Shown piece by piece: positions 48,901 through 61,322 of a stretch of 64,000 bases of DNA. Location: the NCBI GenBank assembly GCA_947623455.1, contig OX392528.1:51664322-51728321 (forward strand), in the 5' to 3' direction. The stretch's first letter is position 1. Each line of letters starts with the position of its first letter. This stretch comes from Mimachlamys varia. Lineage: Eukaryota > Mollusca > Bivalvia > Pectinida > Pectinidae. The notes beneath the pieces are model-generated. The model saw nothing but the letters and a program-made list of their open reading frames with translations, was not told the origin of the DNA and made no database searches. Both the position numbers and the translations under genes were made by a program.

Positions 48901-51900
48901 AAATTGGTTTCCACTTTGTTCTGTAATTGTTTCATCACGACTGACTACAAGGGTTTCAGGATAATTGCTGAGGTATTGTCCTATTCCAGGCAGTGCTTAG
49001 TGACTATAGTGTTTATCCACAAGTTTATAATATTTGTCTGTTCATGAAAAGAATTAAAGCATGGAAAAGAAAGTGGGATTGCTATTTTCTTTTTCTGACA
49101 AATTATAAAATAAACAGAATGTCTATATCAATAACAATTTCTTGTCATTGTTGTGATTTTATTTTATTTTGTAGCCATATTTTCAATTTTTCTCAAGATA
49201 TCCATTACACATGCATAGAAAATGTCATTTTTATGTTATTTTTTAAATGTTTGTCCAGGATTTTCTAGTAGTTTAATTAATACAATTTTTCAAAGACATT
49301 TCAAAATCTTTTAATTCTAAAAAATGAAACATTTTTTTTTCAAATGATTAAAATTTATTGATGCAGAAAAAATAAAAACTTTTTTTATAATTATTTGTCA
49401 TTTGAGTTTGTGGTATAATTATTTTGTCATATTTGAAACATTCGTAGTTCTACAGCCTCATATTTCTAATACAATTCCGCAGATAATGTGGTTGAGTTAG
49501 TGAGTTGCGAGTAACGGAGATTTAAATGAGGCTCGGGAGACTTCCGACATGATCCGTTATTATCTGCCTCACTCGAAATCCTGTTATCTAGCCAAGCTAG
49601 ACCGACGGTGGAAAATTAACCTAACAGGTAGCACAGGTGTTCGCAGGTGAGCATCGTTATTTCAGGTTAATTATAAACCGGCTACGACCAATCATCACCA
49701 GTAGTACCCTTACATAAACAGGTCGTAAATATCGGAGCAACTCAAGCGTGCACTCCTCCATCCATTTCTCATTTCATCCGCTATCAATTACCATATTTAG
49801 CAACATGAAAAGACAGTTTTCTTTTCTTGAGTTTTGAATTAAAAGAAATTCAACCTCTTTTCAATTTACTAGAGGGATGCATGATGTTTCTACAACTACA
49901 TTCAATGATTAAATTTCCAACGATTTCCTGTCTGTGGGATTATTTACATTGCATTTACAAATTGCACTTTCTCTACAATATCTAAACATATCAAAACTGG
50001 TACAATAAACTTTTAAAATGACAGTAAAAATGGAAAGACTTTTAATTTATTTTAGTAAGCAACATACAAAACAATGGGGGCATATATAATTTCTTATAAT
50101 TCAAATTTATATAGTTATTGTATCAATCCATATTTTATTAATTTTATTTTCCATATTTATCTGAACTAATTAATAATCTATTAATTTCCTTAAACAAATG
50201 TTACCATTTCATTAATTCTACAATTATTTTTGCCTTGAATCAGTGACTACATTTGAACAGCTTTCTAAAAAAATATTAATTAAAACATTAAGTCAATAGA
50301 TCAAACACGGAATTCCTTGACCTCAGAATGACACAATTAAGTGTAAAAGGAGAATATAAATATAAGCGAAACACGAACGGCACGATAATGAATGAAAACG
50401 CTTCATGAATGAGTGGCCAGAGACAGGTATTGTCCGTCCAAACTGACCAGGAGAAAATGACAAAATAATTGTGTCCAGCGGAGAAACACAGAAATAATGT
50501 TTTTACTGTTTGGAAGTGTTTATTGTTGTATGAAGGAGTATTGCTTGTCACACAGGTGTCAGAAACAAAACATGGGGCCAGTCACAATTGTCCGCAGAAA
50601 TGACCGCAATTCCTGTCTGTTGCTGGTCAAACCTGAGTGGGCAGTCCCGGACACCCAAGTGTCAACACCGCACAGGTAAACACTGACCGGCCAATTACAA
50701 TCTAATTATAGACAGGTATGAGACAACAACAAAATATTTATCTAAAATACAGGTAAGAAAAATTCTGCCTTTCACAACAAACTGCCTGTAATAGACCAAC
50801 TAATTGAAAACTGACCATTGAATGTCCAGAGATTAGTGGACACTCTTGTCCAGGTATAATGAACTTATGACAACATCATTATATGAACATTCTGTACAGG
50901 TAAGGCAAATTATGTCAGCAAGTCGCTCAGACCAACAAAATCACAGGTAGAGCTATAAACATTGCCTATGCTGACTGTTGACTGATGGGAGAATCTAAAC
51001 CACATTAGGAACTATCACATACTGGGGAATTATTTTTGACTATCACATATTGGGGAATTATATTTGACTATACCTACCAAAATCTTATCAACAAAATGAT
51101 TGCCTTTTTTTTGAAAAGATTATCAATGACGCCTCCCAATACTTTTAAAACAGAGAACAGTAACACCCTAAAAGACATAGTAAAGATCATTTGTTGAAAT
51201 AATCATTTGAAATTAGAAAAAAAGAACTGTTACATTATGAATTTATCTTTACAGGAGTTCAACTCACTGTTTCTTCAATTTTAGAAGATGGCAAGGTGTT
51301 TTTTTTCATTACTGGGTATACACATTGAATTTGATTTTTTTTTAATCAATAAATCTGTAAAGCTGTCTATTAGAATGGGGCTTATTCTGACATCTTTCTG
51401 CTTAAATATATCTAAGATTTCGGAGAAGTGAAAACGAAGTTGAACTACAAACTGTATATCTTTGTTCACGGCAGAACTCATTACAAAATAATATTGTATC
51501 TGGCTATTAAGTAATTATGTTCTGATTTCCATCAAACACATACTAAGGACATTTATATGTACATTGTAAGCACAAGCAAATATTCATTAACAAATTATAT
51601 CCATACTCTTAGTTGAAATATTTTTTCAAAGAGGAAGTTTCTTACATTTTTTAGTGATAAATTATAAGTTTTATTTTCACCAAAACAATTTATAATGAAT
51701 TGTCATCAAATCAAAGAATTATTTTTTTTCCTAACAAAAACGATTTTACCAATTTATGGCATTTGTTCAAACTTAGACAAGTGAGGTACTAGTTTAATTT
51801 TTATAAGAGCTTTAAAAAACAATCTCAGTTTAAAGCATTAGCTACTTATGATTTCTGTTTTACATATATTAGATGTACAGCTAGTTTCCAAAGGAATTTA

Positions 51901-53494
51901 TAATAAAAAATAATTATTTTAACAGTAAGAATCAGGAGCCAGCATTTTATTTCTTCTGATATTTAATATTAGGCTCTAATACAAAAATTAGAGCACTACT
52001 AAAAGTTATGATAAATTATTTCAATAGAATAATAATTAAATATTTCTACATATTAATATAAATGTGTATTTTTCATTCTTTCAATACAGATATAATAATA
52101 TTCTGAGGTTTATTATTTTCCCTATCCCTTAACAAGTTCAAAGATAACAATACTCGGAATATTTAAATAACCCATATTGTTTGACTGACACTTCAAAGGA
52201 CTGGCGATATTCCCCGAGCGAGTTCAGTATGTACAAGTCTACATTATGTGCTGTATTTCTTTAATAAAATATTTAAATATACACAGATCTTGCATTAAGC
52301 AAAGGCTAGTCTGTGCAAAATACTGTAATTTTACATACTGCTATTATTACAGTCAGAACACATGGTGCAAGATGATGTTTTCGTAAATAAATAATGGCGA
52401 TATTCGCTACATGCTTTCATGATTAAATGCAAATCACTACTTTTATTTATTCATTTTACAGACCAGTCAAATCTGCTGTAAACAATTTTGTGAGAATGAT
52501 TTTGGAACATTTTAATTAATATTTCCTTTCCTGTTTTGATTTCAAGAAATCATATTTATCAGTTTTTTTGCTTAATAAATAAATTTCCATTTCAATAATA
52601 AAATAATGAAAATCATTAATGGTCAGCTTGTTTGAATGCTGCTCAAACTATTATAATTAGGATGATATAAAAAAATTTTTTTTTAATTAATACATTGTAT
52701 TGTGAAAATGGATTCCTAGAAATCATTTTTGCAAATATTTATCAATTTTATCAATATCTACTTGGTAGACTGACTTGTCACTGGAAATCTTTGAAATGTT
52801 TTTAATTAACACAAAATTATGAGGTTGTTTTTCTTCTTTTAAGATATTATAAATATATTTAGACGGAAAATTTCAGACATATGTATGAATATTTTAGTTC
52901 AATAATTCACAGAAATCAATTCATTGAAAAAACAGAATATATTGGATGATGGATGCACAACGAACAAATTCATTTTAAGAGGGCCAAAAATACCACACAC
53001 ACGGGATATTGAATCATAACATTCATAGGAAAGATATGGAAAAATAGCTGATCACATATTTGTTTTCTTTAATATGTGGGCTACATAACTAATTATGATA
53101 AATTATTAACAGAAATAAGTAGATCTTGAATATTCTGAATATATGTTATTCTCTTATCAAAACTTATCTCTCTCTGAAAATGTCCTGGTCAACTTAACAT
53201 GGAAACTATCATAACATCTTAAACATTAAACTCAGTTAATTTGACATATTTATGAGAAAATTTAAAATAAATTTGCATCAAATCACCAATATTCACAATT
53301 TGATAATAACTATATTATAAAACTTTAAACAGTAACAGAAAAGAACAATTATTGTCCTATTTTTAGATTTAACCTTACATTTAACAACCATATACAGTGT
53401 TCAGTGAGCCGTGTCCATTTCCTGTTGTCGCTCGCACTACAAACACGCATATAAACTTTTAACACCTACAGCTATTGAACATATATATACCAAC

Positions 53495-53568
53495 CTTCAA
53501 TCGCCATCATAGCCCGTAGTTCCCGGTTCAACAGCTCAAAACGCCGCTCCAAATCATCCTCTTTTTCT
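53495..53568 (-). CDS. EHBP1: EHBP1 exon: bMERB domain, central helix
   Basis: This 74-nt exon encodes EKEDDLERRFELLNRELRAM and then MAIE. It corresponds to the vertebrate EHBP1 segment that reads approximately EKEHDLERRYELLNRELRAM, part of the all-helical bMERB domain that contacts Rab GTPases. The acceptor is CTACAG immediately before AGAAAAAG, and the donor is GAAG followed by GTTGGT. The first base A completes a codon begun in the upstream exon. A second AG two bases downstream (CTACAGAG) could serve instead, which would make the upstream exon end in one base (G plus AA, giving Glu) rather than two. The exon ends in phase 1, and its last G joins AT of the next exon to give Asp. GC content is well above the flanking intron. 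I recognise the motif confidently; only the exact acceptor is uncertain. Confidence 0.93.
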
Positions 53569-54982
53569 CTGTAGAAGAAGAAGAAGAAAACAAAATTTTA
53601 CTCCTGTTTAGTTTTGAGGAAACGAGCTGGTAGTAGTTCCTGCATGCTACTTATATAGGCCCGAGAAACTTTACAGAAAAGCTGATTTCTTAACCAGCAT
53701 TAATGTAATGGGTTTATGTCTAAAGATGATAATATTTTCACAATATACTTACAAGACTTAGAAGTTTTCTCTTGGGATAGTAAGGAAACTGATCCCTAGC
53801 TAAACCTTTATTTCAGTAAGAGAGAAAAACTACTAAAACTTCTGATCTGTCAGGCACATTTTGGGAGAAATCACACATTTGGGCAGATTATGGAATGGCG
53901 AAGGGTAAAGAGAAGGAACAGCTGGTAAAAGAGGGCGAAATTAAGATAAAGAGTAAAGAAGCTAAAGAGATTGTGGGCTCGGATTGATGTTCGGAGTGAG
54001 CCAGCTAAGACTATGTAAGACCGGCAAACAGCAGAAATCTGCTTATACTCTTAGTATTTTTCTCATAAGGAGCTTGGCTTGAATGTAACAGATAAAGTCT
54101 TAAATGGTCTTTGAAAAATTCATTCCACCAGCCACATTTGGTCGTGTGGGGTTTCCTTGTTGGTCTTCTCGCTTGTCAGGGAAGGAAATGAAACGGAGTC
54201 CTTGGAGGCTTTTAAGCCGTGTATTTATTAGGTGATAGGAGATACAAACAGCCTCCGTAGCCAGTCAACAAGAATGGGAGAGACTGACAAATCGGAACAC
54301 CGGCAGATTTCTCCAGCTACATCATAAAACAGGAGACACAATCTGCTAGCGTCAGGGTGACATCGCTGAGACACCGGGTCGCATATCTTCACTAATTGTG
54401 ATATTAAACAAACTAATGATTATCACTTCGCCGTTTAATTTCCTGGAACTCGTCCAAGTGCTCATATTTTTACAGAAATTTGTTTATTTCCAGATTGGCT
54501 AATTTTGTGCTGTAGTGTTTTTGTACAGGCATGTGATTGGAGAAATAAGGAAGCTCCCTCCTAGGACTTCAGTTTGTATAAGGAGTCTTTCTAATGTAAT
54601 GACCCAGTGTTTCACAGCCTTCAAGATAAATAGCTTCAGGGGATTCTATGATGCCAACTGGCATTTTGTGCCCCTCCCCCTCCTCCCACCATCCATTCCA
54701 TCCAATTTCATACAATACCATAGTACAAAGTCACAGTTTTCTTCTTTTAAATTATCATATTAATTTTACTGAATTCAAATACAGATAAATTTGTGATATA
54801 TCCCCTTGTGATTCTAGACAAATCTTAATTTATTAAGCGGCCAAACTTTAATTAATGATCCGATCCACAAAATGTAGGAACGTATTTATTTAAAGATTTA
54901 TCTGAAATTTTAAGTAAGTTGGTGAAATATAAGAGTACATTATATTTCTTTTTAAGTCAACTTCATTATCATTATTACTGCA
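53569..54982 (-). other. EHBP1 upstream intron, first part
   Basis: No exon supported. A non-repetitive GC-richer island lies at about 54110-54400. Confidence 0.7.
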
Positions 54983-55149
54983 CAGGGTTCTCACTAAAAG
55001 CCGGTTGCCGGCAAAAGTAGCCTGTTATTCATCAATTTTCAACCGGCTATTTTTCAAAATTTTATTATGTCACCATTACAGAATGTGAAAATTAAACTGG
55101 TTATTCTTCTGAAGTCAACCAATTATTGCAAAACTTAGTGAGAACACTG
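54983..55149. mobile_element. 167-bp TIR element with 5-bp target duplication (intronic)
   Basis: The left terminus CAGGGTTCTCACTAA and the right terminus TTAGTGAGAACACTG are inverted repeats with a single mismatch. CTGCA lies immediately outside both ends (54978-54982 and 55150-55154), a candidate 5-bp target-site duplication. Internal words such as ACCGGCT and AACTGGTTATTC partly echo each other in inverse. CAGGG-type termini recall hAT elements, but hAT makes 8-bp duplications, so the superfamily is unresolved. Non-autonomous. Confidence 0.7.
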
Positions 55150-55559
55150 CTGCATAAGGAAATGTTTCACAATCACTTTTAAGTATAATCCTCATCCTGC
55201 TGTTTTAATCTAGTCCTCGGGTATCTTTAATATCTAAAGGAACCTAAGAGTGAGATATGAAACACATTAGTAATGACAATACACTGATAACAAGTTATCT
55301 ATATGATTGTGTAAACTAGGGAATGGAGATTACAGTACATATACAATTGATAGATTAATTTTTGTGGGATATAAGATTACAGTACATACACAAATGTGCA
55401 TATAATAAATTCATTTTGCAAAAACAATAATTATAGGTAACTGTACAATTATTTCAAAATTAATATAATGCGTAATGATAATTTATAAAGGACAGCAATT
55501 AATGTCACCAATTGTTTGGGATTCTGTCTAAATCAAGTACAACTCAGACTATAAATAAT

Positions 55560-55810
55560 GTCTTGAAGTCAGAGATGTCAATATCTTATAATTCTGTCTT
55601 ACAACTCAGACACATAACTGTCTTACATTCACAAATGTTACTGTCTTACTCACTCAGACATGTTACTGTCTGAAACTTAAACATGTTATTGTCTTACACT
55701 CAGAGATCTAACAGTCTTACTTTAGACATGTTAATGTCTTATAACTTATAGACTTGTTTACTGTTCTACAACTCTGACTTGATAGTGTCTTAATGTCAGA
55801 CAGATGGACT
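55560..55810. repeat. Degenerate tandem repeat
   Basis: CTCAGACATGTTACTGTCTT and diverged relatives recur at about 30-36-bp intervals. It precedes the 32-bp array by about 150 bp. Confidence 0.6.
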
Positions 55811-55959
55811 AGTATTAAATCTCTGTCTTGTTGTATCACTATATATATTAAGTATCAACCTTAAGTCACATCAGCTATCATTTATACATGTTACAGCTGT
55901 CTTACCTCCCTGGTTGAAAGTCTGATATTCTTTTGCAGAACGCAGGACACTTACTCCTT

Positions 55960-56565
55960 GATCATAGTTACTTAAGATTCTTCAGATTCTATGATCATAG
56001 TTACCTAATTACTTCAGATTCTTTGATCATAGTTACCTGATTACTTCAGATTCTTTGATCATAGTTACCTAATTACTCCAGATTATTTGATCAAAGTTAC
56101 CTGATTACTTCAGATTCTTTGATCATAGTTACCTGATTACTTCAGATTCTTTGATCATAGTTACCTAATTACTTCAGATTCTTTGATCATAGTTACCTGA
56201 TTACTTCAGATTATTTGATCATAGTTACCTAATTACTTCAGATTATTTGATCATAGTTACCTAATTACTTCAGATTCTTTGATCATAGTTACATAATTAC
56301 TTCAGATTCTTTGATCATAGTTACCTGATTTCTTCAGATTCTTTGATCATAGTTACCTAATTACTTCAGATTCTTTGATCATAGTTAGCTGATTACTTCA
56401 GATTCTTTGATCATAGTTGCCTAATTACTTCAGATTCTTTGATCATAATTACATAATTACTTCAGATTATTTGATCATAGTTACCTAATTACTTCAGAGT
56501 CTTTGATCATAATTACATAATTACTCCAGATTCTTTGATCATAGTTAATTACTTCAGATTTTATG
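55960..56565. repeat. 32-bp satellite carrying CTTTGATCA motifs, 19 units
   Basis: The unit is approximately TTACTTCAGATTCTTTGATC plus ATAGTTACCTGA. I count 19 GATCA sites; 13 are in CTTTGATCA, four in ATTTGATCA and two in other contexts. Intronic. CTTTGATC matches the TCF/LEF HMG-box consensus, which is a motif match only. Confidence 0.92.
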
Positions 56566-59500
56566 TACCTCGGCTCATAGACAAGATGGAAGAGACATAC
56601 TTTGGTCCACAACACAAAATGAATATAACTGATTTGGAAATCGAAGACAGCAAATTTATTTATCTACAGACTCTGTCTTCAATTGAAAACAGTAACACAA
56701 TATATTTGATGCATGTTAATTACATATCAAACAAATAGTTGTACTAATGGTTCGAAAAATTGAAGATCAGGAATTCATATCTTCAATACAATTTCACGGA
56801 TTTAACTTTTAATCTGAAGACAAAACTGAGCGCATGTGGATCATCATTATACGAGGCTTTTACGGGCATGTCTGTCACAATGTTATCATCCCGGTAAATG
56901 ATTCAACGTTTCAACAAATCACGACCATTTTTTTTCTCGTAATGACTAGTTATACTCTACAGTCTTTAATCAAGTAACAACAAAAAACGCGAAAAGAATC
57001 GGCAACTAGCTGGGTGATTTATCAACATTTCATTATTTTTGTAACAGTGAACGCGATAAAAACTACGAACCTAAGTTCTAGCATATGTGTGATTACAAAT
57101 CGATACCACAGATTTGTAATGTTGTCATGCAATGTGATCAATCAAGGGTTGGAAATGTCTACTTGTACTCTGTGTGGAAAAAACAAATCAAAGCAACTTG
57201 TTTTTTATTTACTGCAACAACATATGTTTGAGTTAATTTTTTTACACTAATTTGTAATTAATTTTTAGGCATTTCACTTTTTATGATAAAAAATAATACG
57301 GAAAGACTTTTTTTTGTTAAATACAATTTTGTTGCTATTTATTAACTTATTTTTTAAAACAAAACTCTTTCTGTTTTAAAAGGGCCAGGGAAACTTTTAT
57401 TTTTAAGGCAAAAAATTATTTTCATTGTCCATGGATTTCAAACAAGAAAATAGTCAGATTTGCTTTTTTTCATGATGTCCAAATAATAAGTTTTCTCTCT
57501 AATTTCATTAAGGATTTAATCAAATTGAAATATTTCATTTTCTAAGTTATGGGCAAATTAAACTTTTGTAATATTATATCAGGGCTTTTTTATTATAAAA
57601 TATGATTAAATCTTATTACCCTGGATAAAAAATAACAATTCAATTTAAAAATATTTATCTTTACTTCAATTCAATTAATGCAAAAAAAAAAAGAAGAAAA
57701 AATACTTGTGACTTCAAAAATACATCTGATCTATAAACACAAAGGAAATTTCAAGTTAACTAAAAGATATTTCAATAATTTAATTTATTTTTAGCCGCAC
57801 TGACATAGAATGGTTTTCCTCTTAAAATAAGTTTGCAAAATATACAAATATTGAACATGTATAAATTACAACTCATGACAGAAATAATATTTTGAAGGAA
57901 CATTAAATATGTACGTGTGGTATGACCCGAGTCCCGCTGTGAACAAAACAAAACAAAACAGAACACCAGACCGAAAGAACAAAACCAACCTAGCCTTTTT
58001 GGTCTGAGAATCGCACTTGTCTTTGATATAAACCTCTAGGTGTTTAATAATCTCCCAAACTCTCAGACGTTCTGGAGCATTAAGAGACCGCGTTGGTCCT
58101 TCAATGTGGGCCTTGTGCCAGCGATGAAATAATACAAGATTAAATCTTTTATGACAAAATATGAATTCCATAATGACATTGACTCATTAGTTGTGGTCCC
58201 CGCGGCTGTTGTTCGTAATCTCCCCGAAACCAGGCAAAGTTACTCAATGGGTCCAAAGACCATGGCCCTGGAATGCGTGTATACTAGCGGGGGATTACAC
58301 CCAAGATTTACGCAGGTGCCAATACAATACTACTATGCCTAAATACTATTTTCATTAATCATTATCCCTCCTCCCGGATCCCTAATGATCTTATCGGGGT
58401 CAATATTGTTCTAGAACATTTTCAAAATAACATCAATTTCTATACAGCTAACTCATGAACATACAAATTTACGACCAGAATAACATTTGACTTGCTTTTA
58501 GACTTCGAAAATAATTTTTTTTCTTGATTATTTGAAATATTTGACATTGAAATAAATGGAATTTTTAAACATGTTTGATCCAGTCCATCAGAATACTTTC
58601 CAAGTGACAGGTGTCTCTGTGTTTCTAAAAACCAAAATTAAGTCTACACTGTCACATATAGCTATGGACAATAGTTAGAAAGAATTATGACAAGCCTTTA
58701 ATGTTACATCATATTGAAGATATTTGTGGTTATATAACACCTACATCTCACAGGGTTATTTTGTCATTATATTCTTCCATACAAAGAACAATCCTTTTTC
58801 AATAGAGTACTTCAGCTATAGAAATGATTTGTGTGAAGTTACTGGGGTAGATATATGAAGAAAACCCAGGAAATCAGTACTGCATGTCCGGAACAAAAAT
58901 GGCATTGATGATTCCAGTCTTTATAAGATTAAACTTATACATTATTGAAGAAAAAAATGTCTCTATAAAAAAAATTTCAGACCAAATTAAACTAATATAT
59001 TATTGAAAAAAAATGTATCTATCAAAATTGTTCAGACCGAATTACCGGGTAGACTCATACATTATCGAAGAAACAGTTTATCAAAATGTTCAGTCCAGAT
59101 TGAACAACATTTGTGTTATATTTGATGAAAAAATTGAAAATGATTTGATGCAGTTGTTAAAATCTAATTAAAAAATCGAGAAAAATTGTCAAAAATATTC
59201 CACAGCCCTGGACTTTGTTTCTAAGACTTAATTTAGTATGTGACCTATAGCTATAGGTAATATACAAATGTACAGAAATTATGAATAAAGCCTCTCATAA
59301 GTAAAATGATGAATATTTTTATCCCCCCTGAGATTGGTGGCTAAGTAGTTTTAACACCTTTATCTCAGTCTGTCCTTGTGGTACTATCTGTCGCCCGACA
59401 GATGTAATAGGAAGGATGTATCCTAGAGTGTCTTATGCCAAACATCCTGCTGGTCTATAATACATAAAATATAATAATACATAAAGAGATAATCATACCA

Positions 59501-59924
59501 TGAGGAACTTTGAAATCAAGATTTCTCGGAAGTGGCGGTTGAGTACCTACTTGTCATATCCGACCTCTTAAATGTTAAGGGTTCGTTAATCGGATTAGGA
59601 ATTATTTTTTACATATCCATGTTTCCATCTTCATAATCTTAGCAAATGAAATGTCTGTACATTCAAAGTCAACAGCCAGATGAGTTTCACTGATCAAACT
59701 GATTTTGTTTGAATCTTATATCTTTATATTTTTACTGCAAGCTTTATCTACCTCAAGCCTATACAAACATTCCATTCCAAATTATTCCCTCCTATATCCA
59801 TCCAGATGTCTTCAACCTAAAAACTGTCCTTTTCCAAGAAACTGTCTCATCCTACAAACGTTTCCCTTCCAATCGCTAAAGGTGTCATCAACCTAAAACT
59901 TTCCCAAAAACATCCCCCAAGATG
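56566..59924 (-). other. EHBP1 upstream intron, middle part; weak exon candidate at 57990-58111
   Basis: Mostly AT-rich. Around 57990-58380 GC content rises and a minus-strand frame reads NAPERLRVWEIIKHLEVYIK then DKCDSQTKKA. It has a possible acceptor (CACAAG) and donor (AG|GTTGGT) whose phase matches the exon at 53568. The sequence does not resemble the EHBP1 segment expected there, so it is not called as an exon. Confidence 0.4.
58915..59115. repeat. Degenerate ~57-60-bp repeat, 3-4 units
   Basis: Blocks like TTCAGACCAAATTAAACTAA, ATATTATTGAA and ATGTATCTATCAAAA recur in order three to four times. Confidence 0.55.
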
Positions 59925-61322
59925 TCATCACTCCAAAACCACCCCTTCCCATCCCTCCAGGTGTCAACACTCCAAAACCACCCCTCCCCATCCCTCAAGG
60001 TGTCATCACTCCAAAACCACCCCTTCCCATCCCTCCAGGTGTCAACACTCCAAAACCTCCCCTCCCATCCCTCAAGGTGTCATCACTTCAAAACCACCCC
60101 TCCCCATCCCTCAAGGTGTCATCACTTCAAAACCTCCCCTCTCCTCCCTCAAGGTTTCATCACTCCAAAACCTCCCCTCCCCATCCCTCCAGGTGTCAAC
60201 ACTCCAAAACCTCTCCTCCCCATCCCTCAAAGTTTCATCACTTCAAAACCACCCCTCCCCATCCCTCAAGGTGTCATCACTTCAAAACCTCCCCTCTCCT
60301 CCCTCAAGGTTTCATCACTCCAAAACCTCCCCTCCCCATCCCTCAAGGTTCCATCACTTCAAAACCACCCCTCCCCATCCCTCAAGGTGTCATCACTTCA
60401 AAACCTCCCCTCCCGTCCCTCAAGGTGTCATCACGCCAAAACCTCCCCTCTCCTTCCCTCAAGGTGTTATCACTTCAAAACCACCCCTCCTCATCCCTCA
60501 AGGTTTCATCACTTCAAAACCACCCCTCCCCATCCCTCAAGGTTCCATCACTTCAAAACCTCCCCTCCCGTCCCTCAAGGTGTCATCACGCCAAAACCAC
60601 CCCTCCCCATCCCTCAAGGTTCCATCACTTCAAAACCACCCCTTCCCATCATTCAAGGTGTCATCACTCCAAAACCTCCCCTCCCGTCCCTCAAGGTGTC
60701 ATCACGCCAAAACCTCCCCTCTCCTTCCCTCAAGGCTTCATCACTCCAAAACCTCCCCTCCCCATCCCTCAAGGTTTTATCACTCCAAAACCTCCCCTCC
60801 CCATCCCACAAAGTGTCAACATTCCAAAACCTCCCCTCCCCTCACTCAAGGTGTCACCAATCCAAAACCTCCCCTCCCCATCCCTCAAGGTGTCAACACT
60901 CCAAAACCTGCCCTCCCATCCCTCAAGGTGTCATCACTCCAAAACCTCCCCTCTCCTCCCTCAAAGTGTCATCACTACAAAACCACCCCTCCCAATCCCT
61001 CAAAGTGTCATCACTACATAACCTCACCTCCCCATCCCTCAAGGTTTCAACACTCCAAAACCTGCCCTCCCATCCCTCAAGGTGTCATCACTCCAAAACC
61101 TCACCTCCCCATCCCTCAAGGTGTCAACACTCCAAAACCTGCCCTCCCATCCCTCAAGGTGTCATCACTCCAAAACCTCCCCTCTCCTCCCTCAAAGTGT
61201 CATCACTACAAAACCACCCCTCCCAATCCCTCAAAGTGTCATCACTACAAAACCACCCCTCCCAATCCCTCAAAGTGTCATCACTACAAAACCTCACCTC
61301 CCCATCCCTCAAGGTTTCAACT
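59925..61322. repeat. C-rich 38/39-bp satellite, about 36 units; open in all three plus frames
   Basis: The unit is approximately CCATCCCTCAAGGTGTCATC plus ACTCCAAAACCTCCCCTC. Some units have an extra C (39 bp) and others do not (38 bp), so each frame passes in turn through three peptide registers (SLKVSSLQNLPSP, HPSRCHHFKTSPP, IPQGVITPKPPLP). This gives plus-strand open frames of up to 480 codons. No domain or independent gene signal is present, and the array is antisense within an EHBP1 intron. The minus strand is G-rich (GGGATGGGGAGGGG per unit). Confidence 0.93.

Larger units (their letters stand above)
37883..53494 (-). other. EHBP1 ~16-kb intron
   Basis: Runs from the penultimate exon (with a SINE at its acceptor end) to the 53495 donor. 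Protein homology is continuous across it, so no coding exon is expected. GC-richer, non-repetitive islands stand out of AT-rich DNA at about 42050-42450, 44020-44620, 45130-45260, 46020-46560, 48300-48960 and 49490-49740. They are candidates for intronic regulatory DNA. CAGGTA/CAGGTG words are frequent from 48.3 to 51 kb. The stretches 40.1-41.9, 46.8-48.0 and 51.0-53.4 kb are AT-rich with nothing resolved. Confidence 0.85.

Noticed and set aside
53495..53568. Assigning this exon to a MICAL or MICAL-like gene
   Set aside because: These share the bMERB fold, but the following exons (DWQKTQAQK..., NKRDELV..., terminal CVVQ) match EHBP1 specifically.
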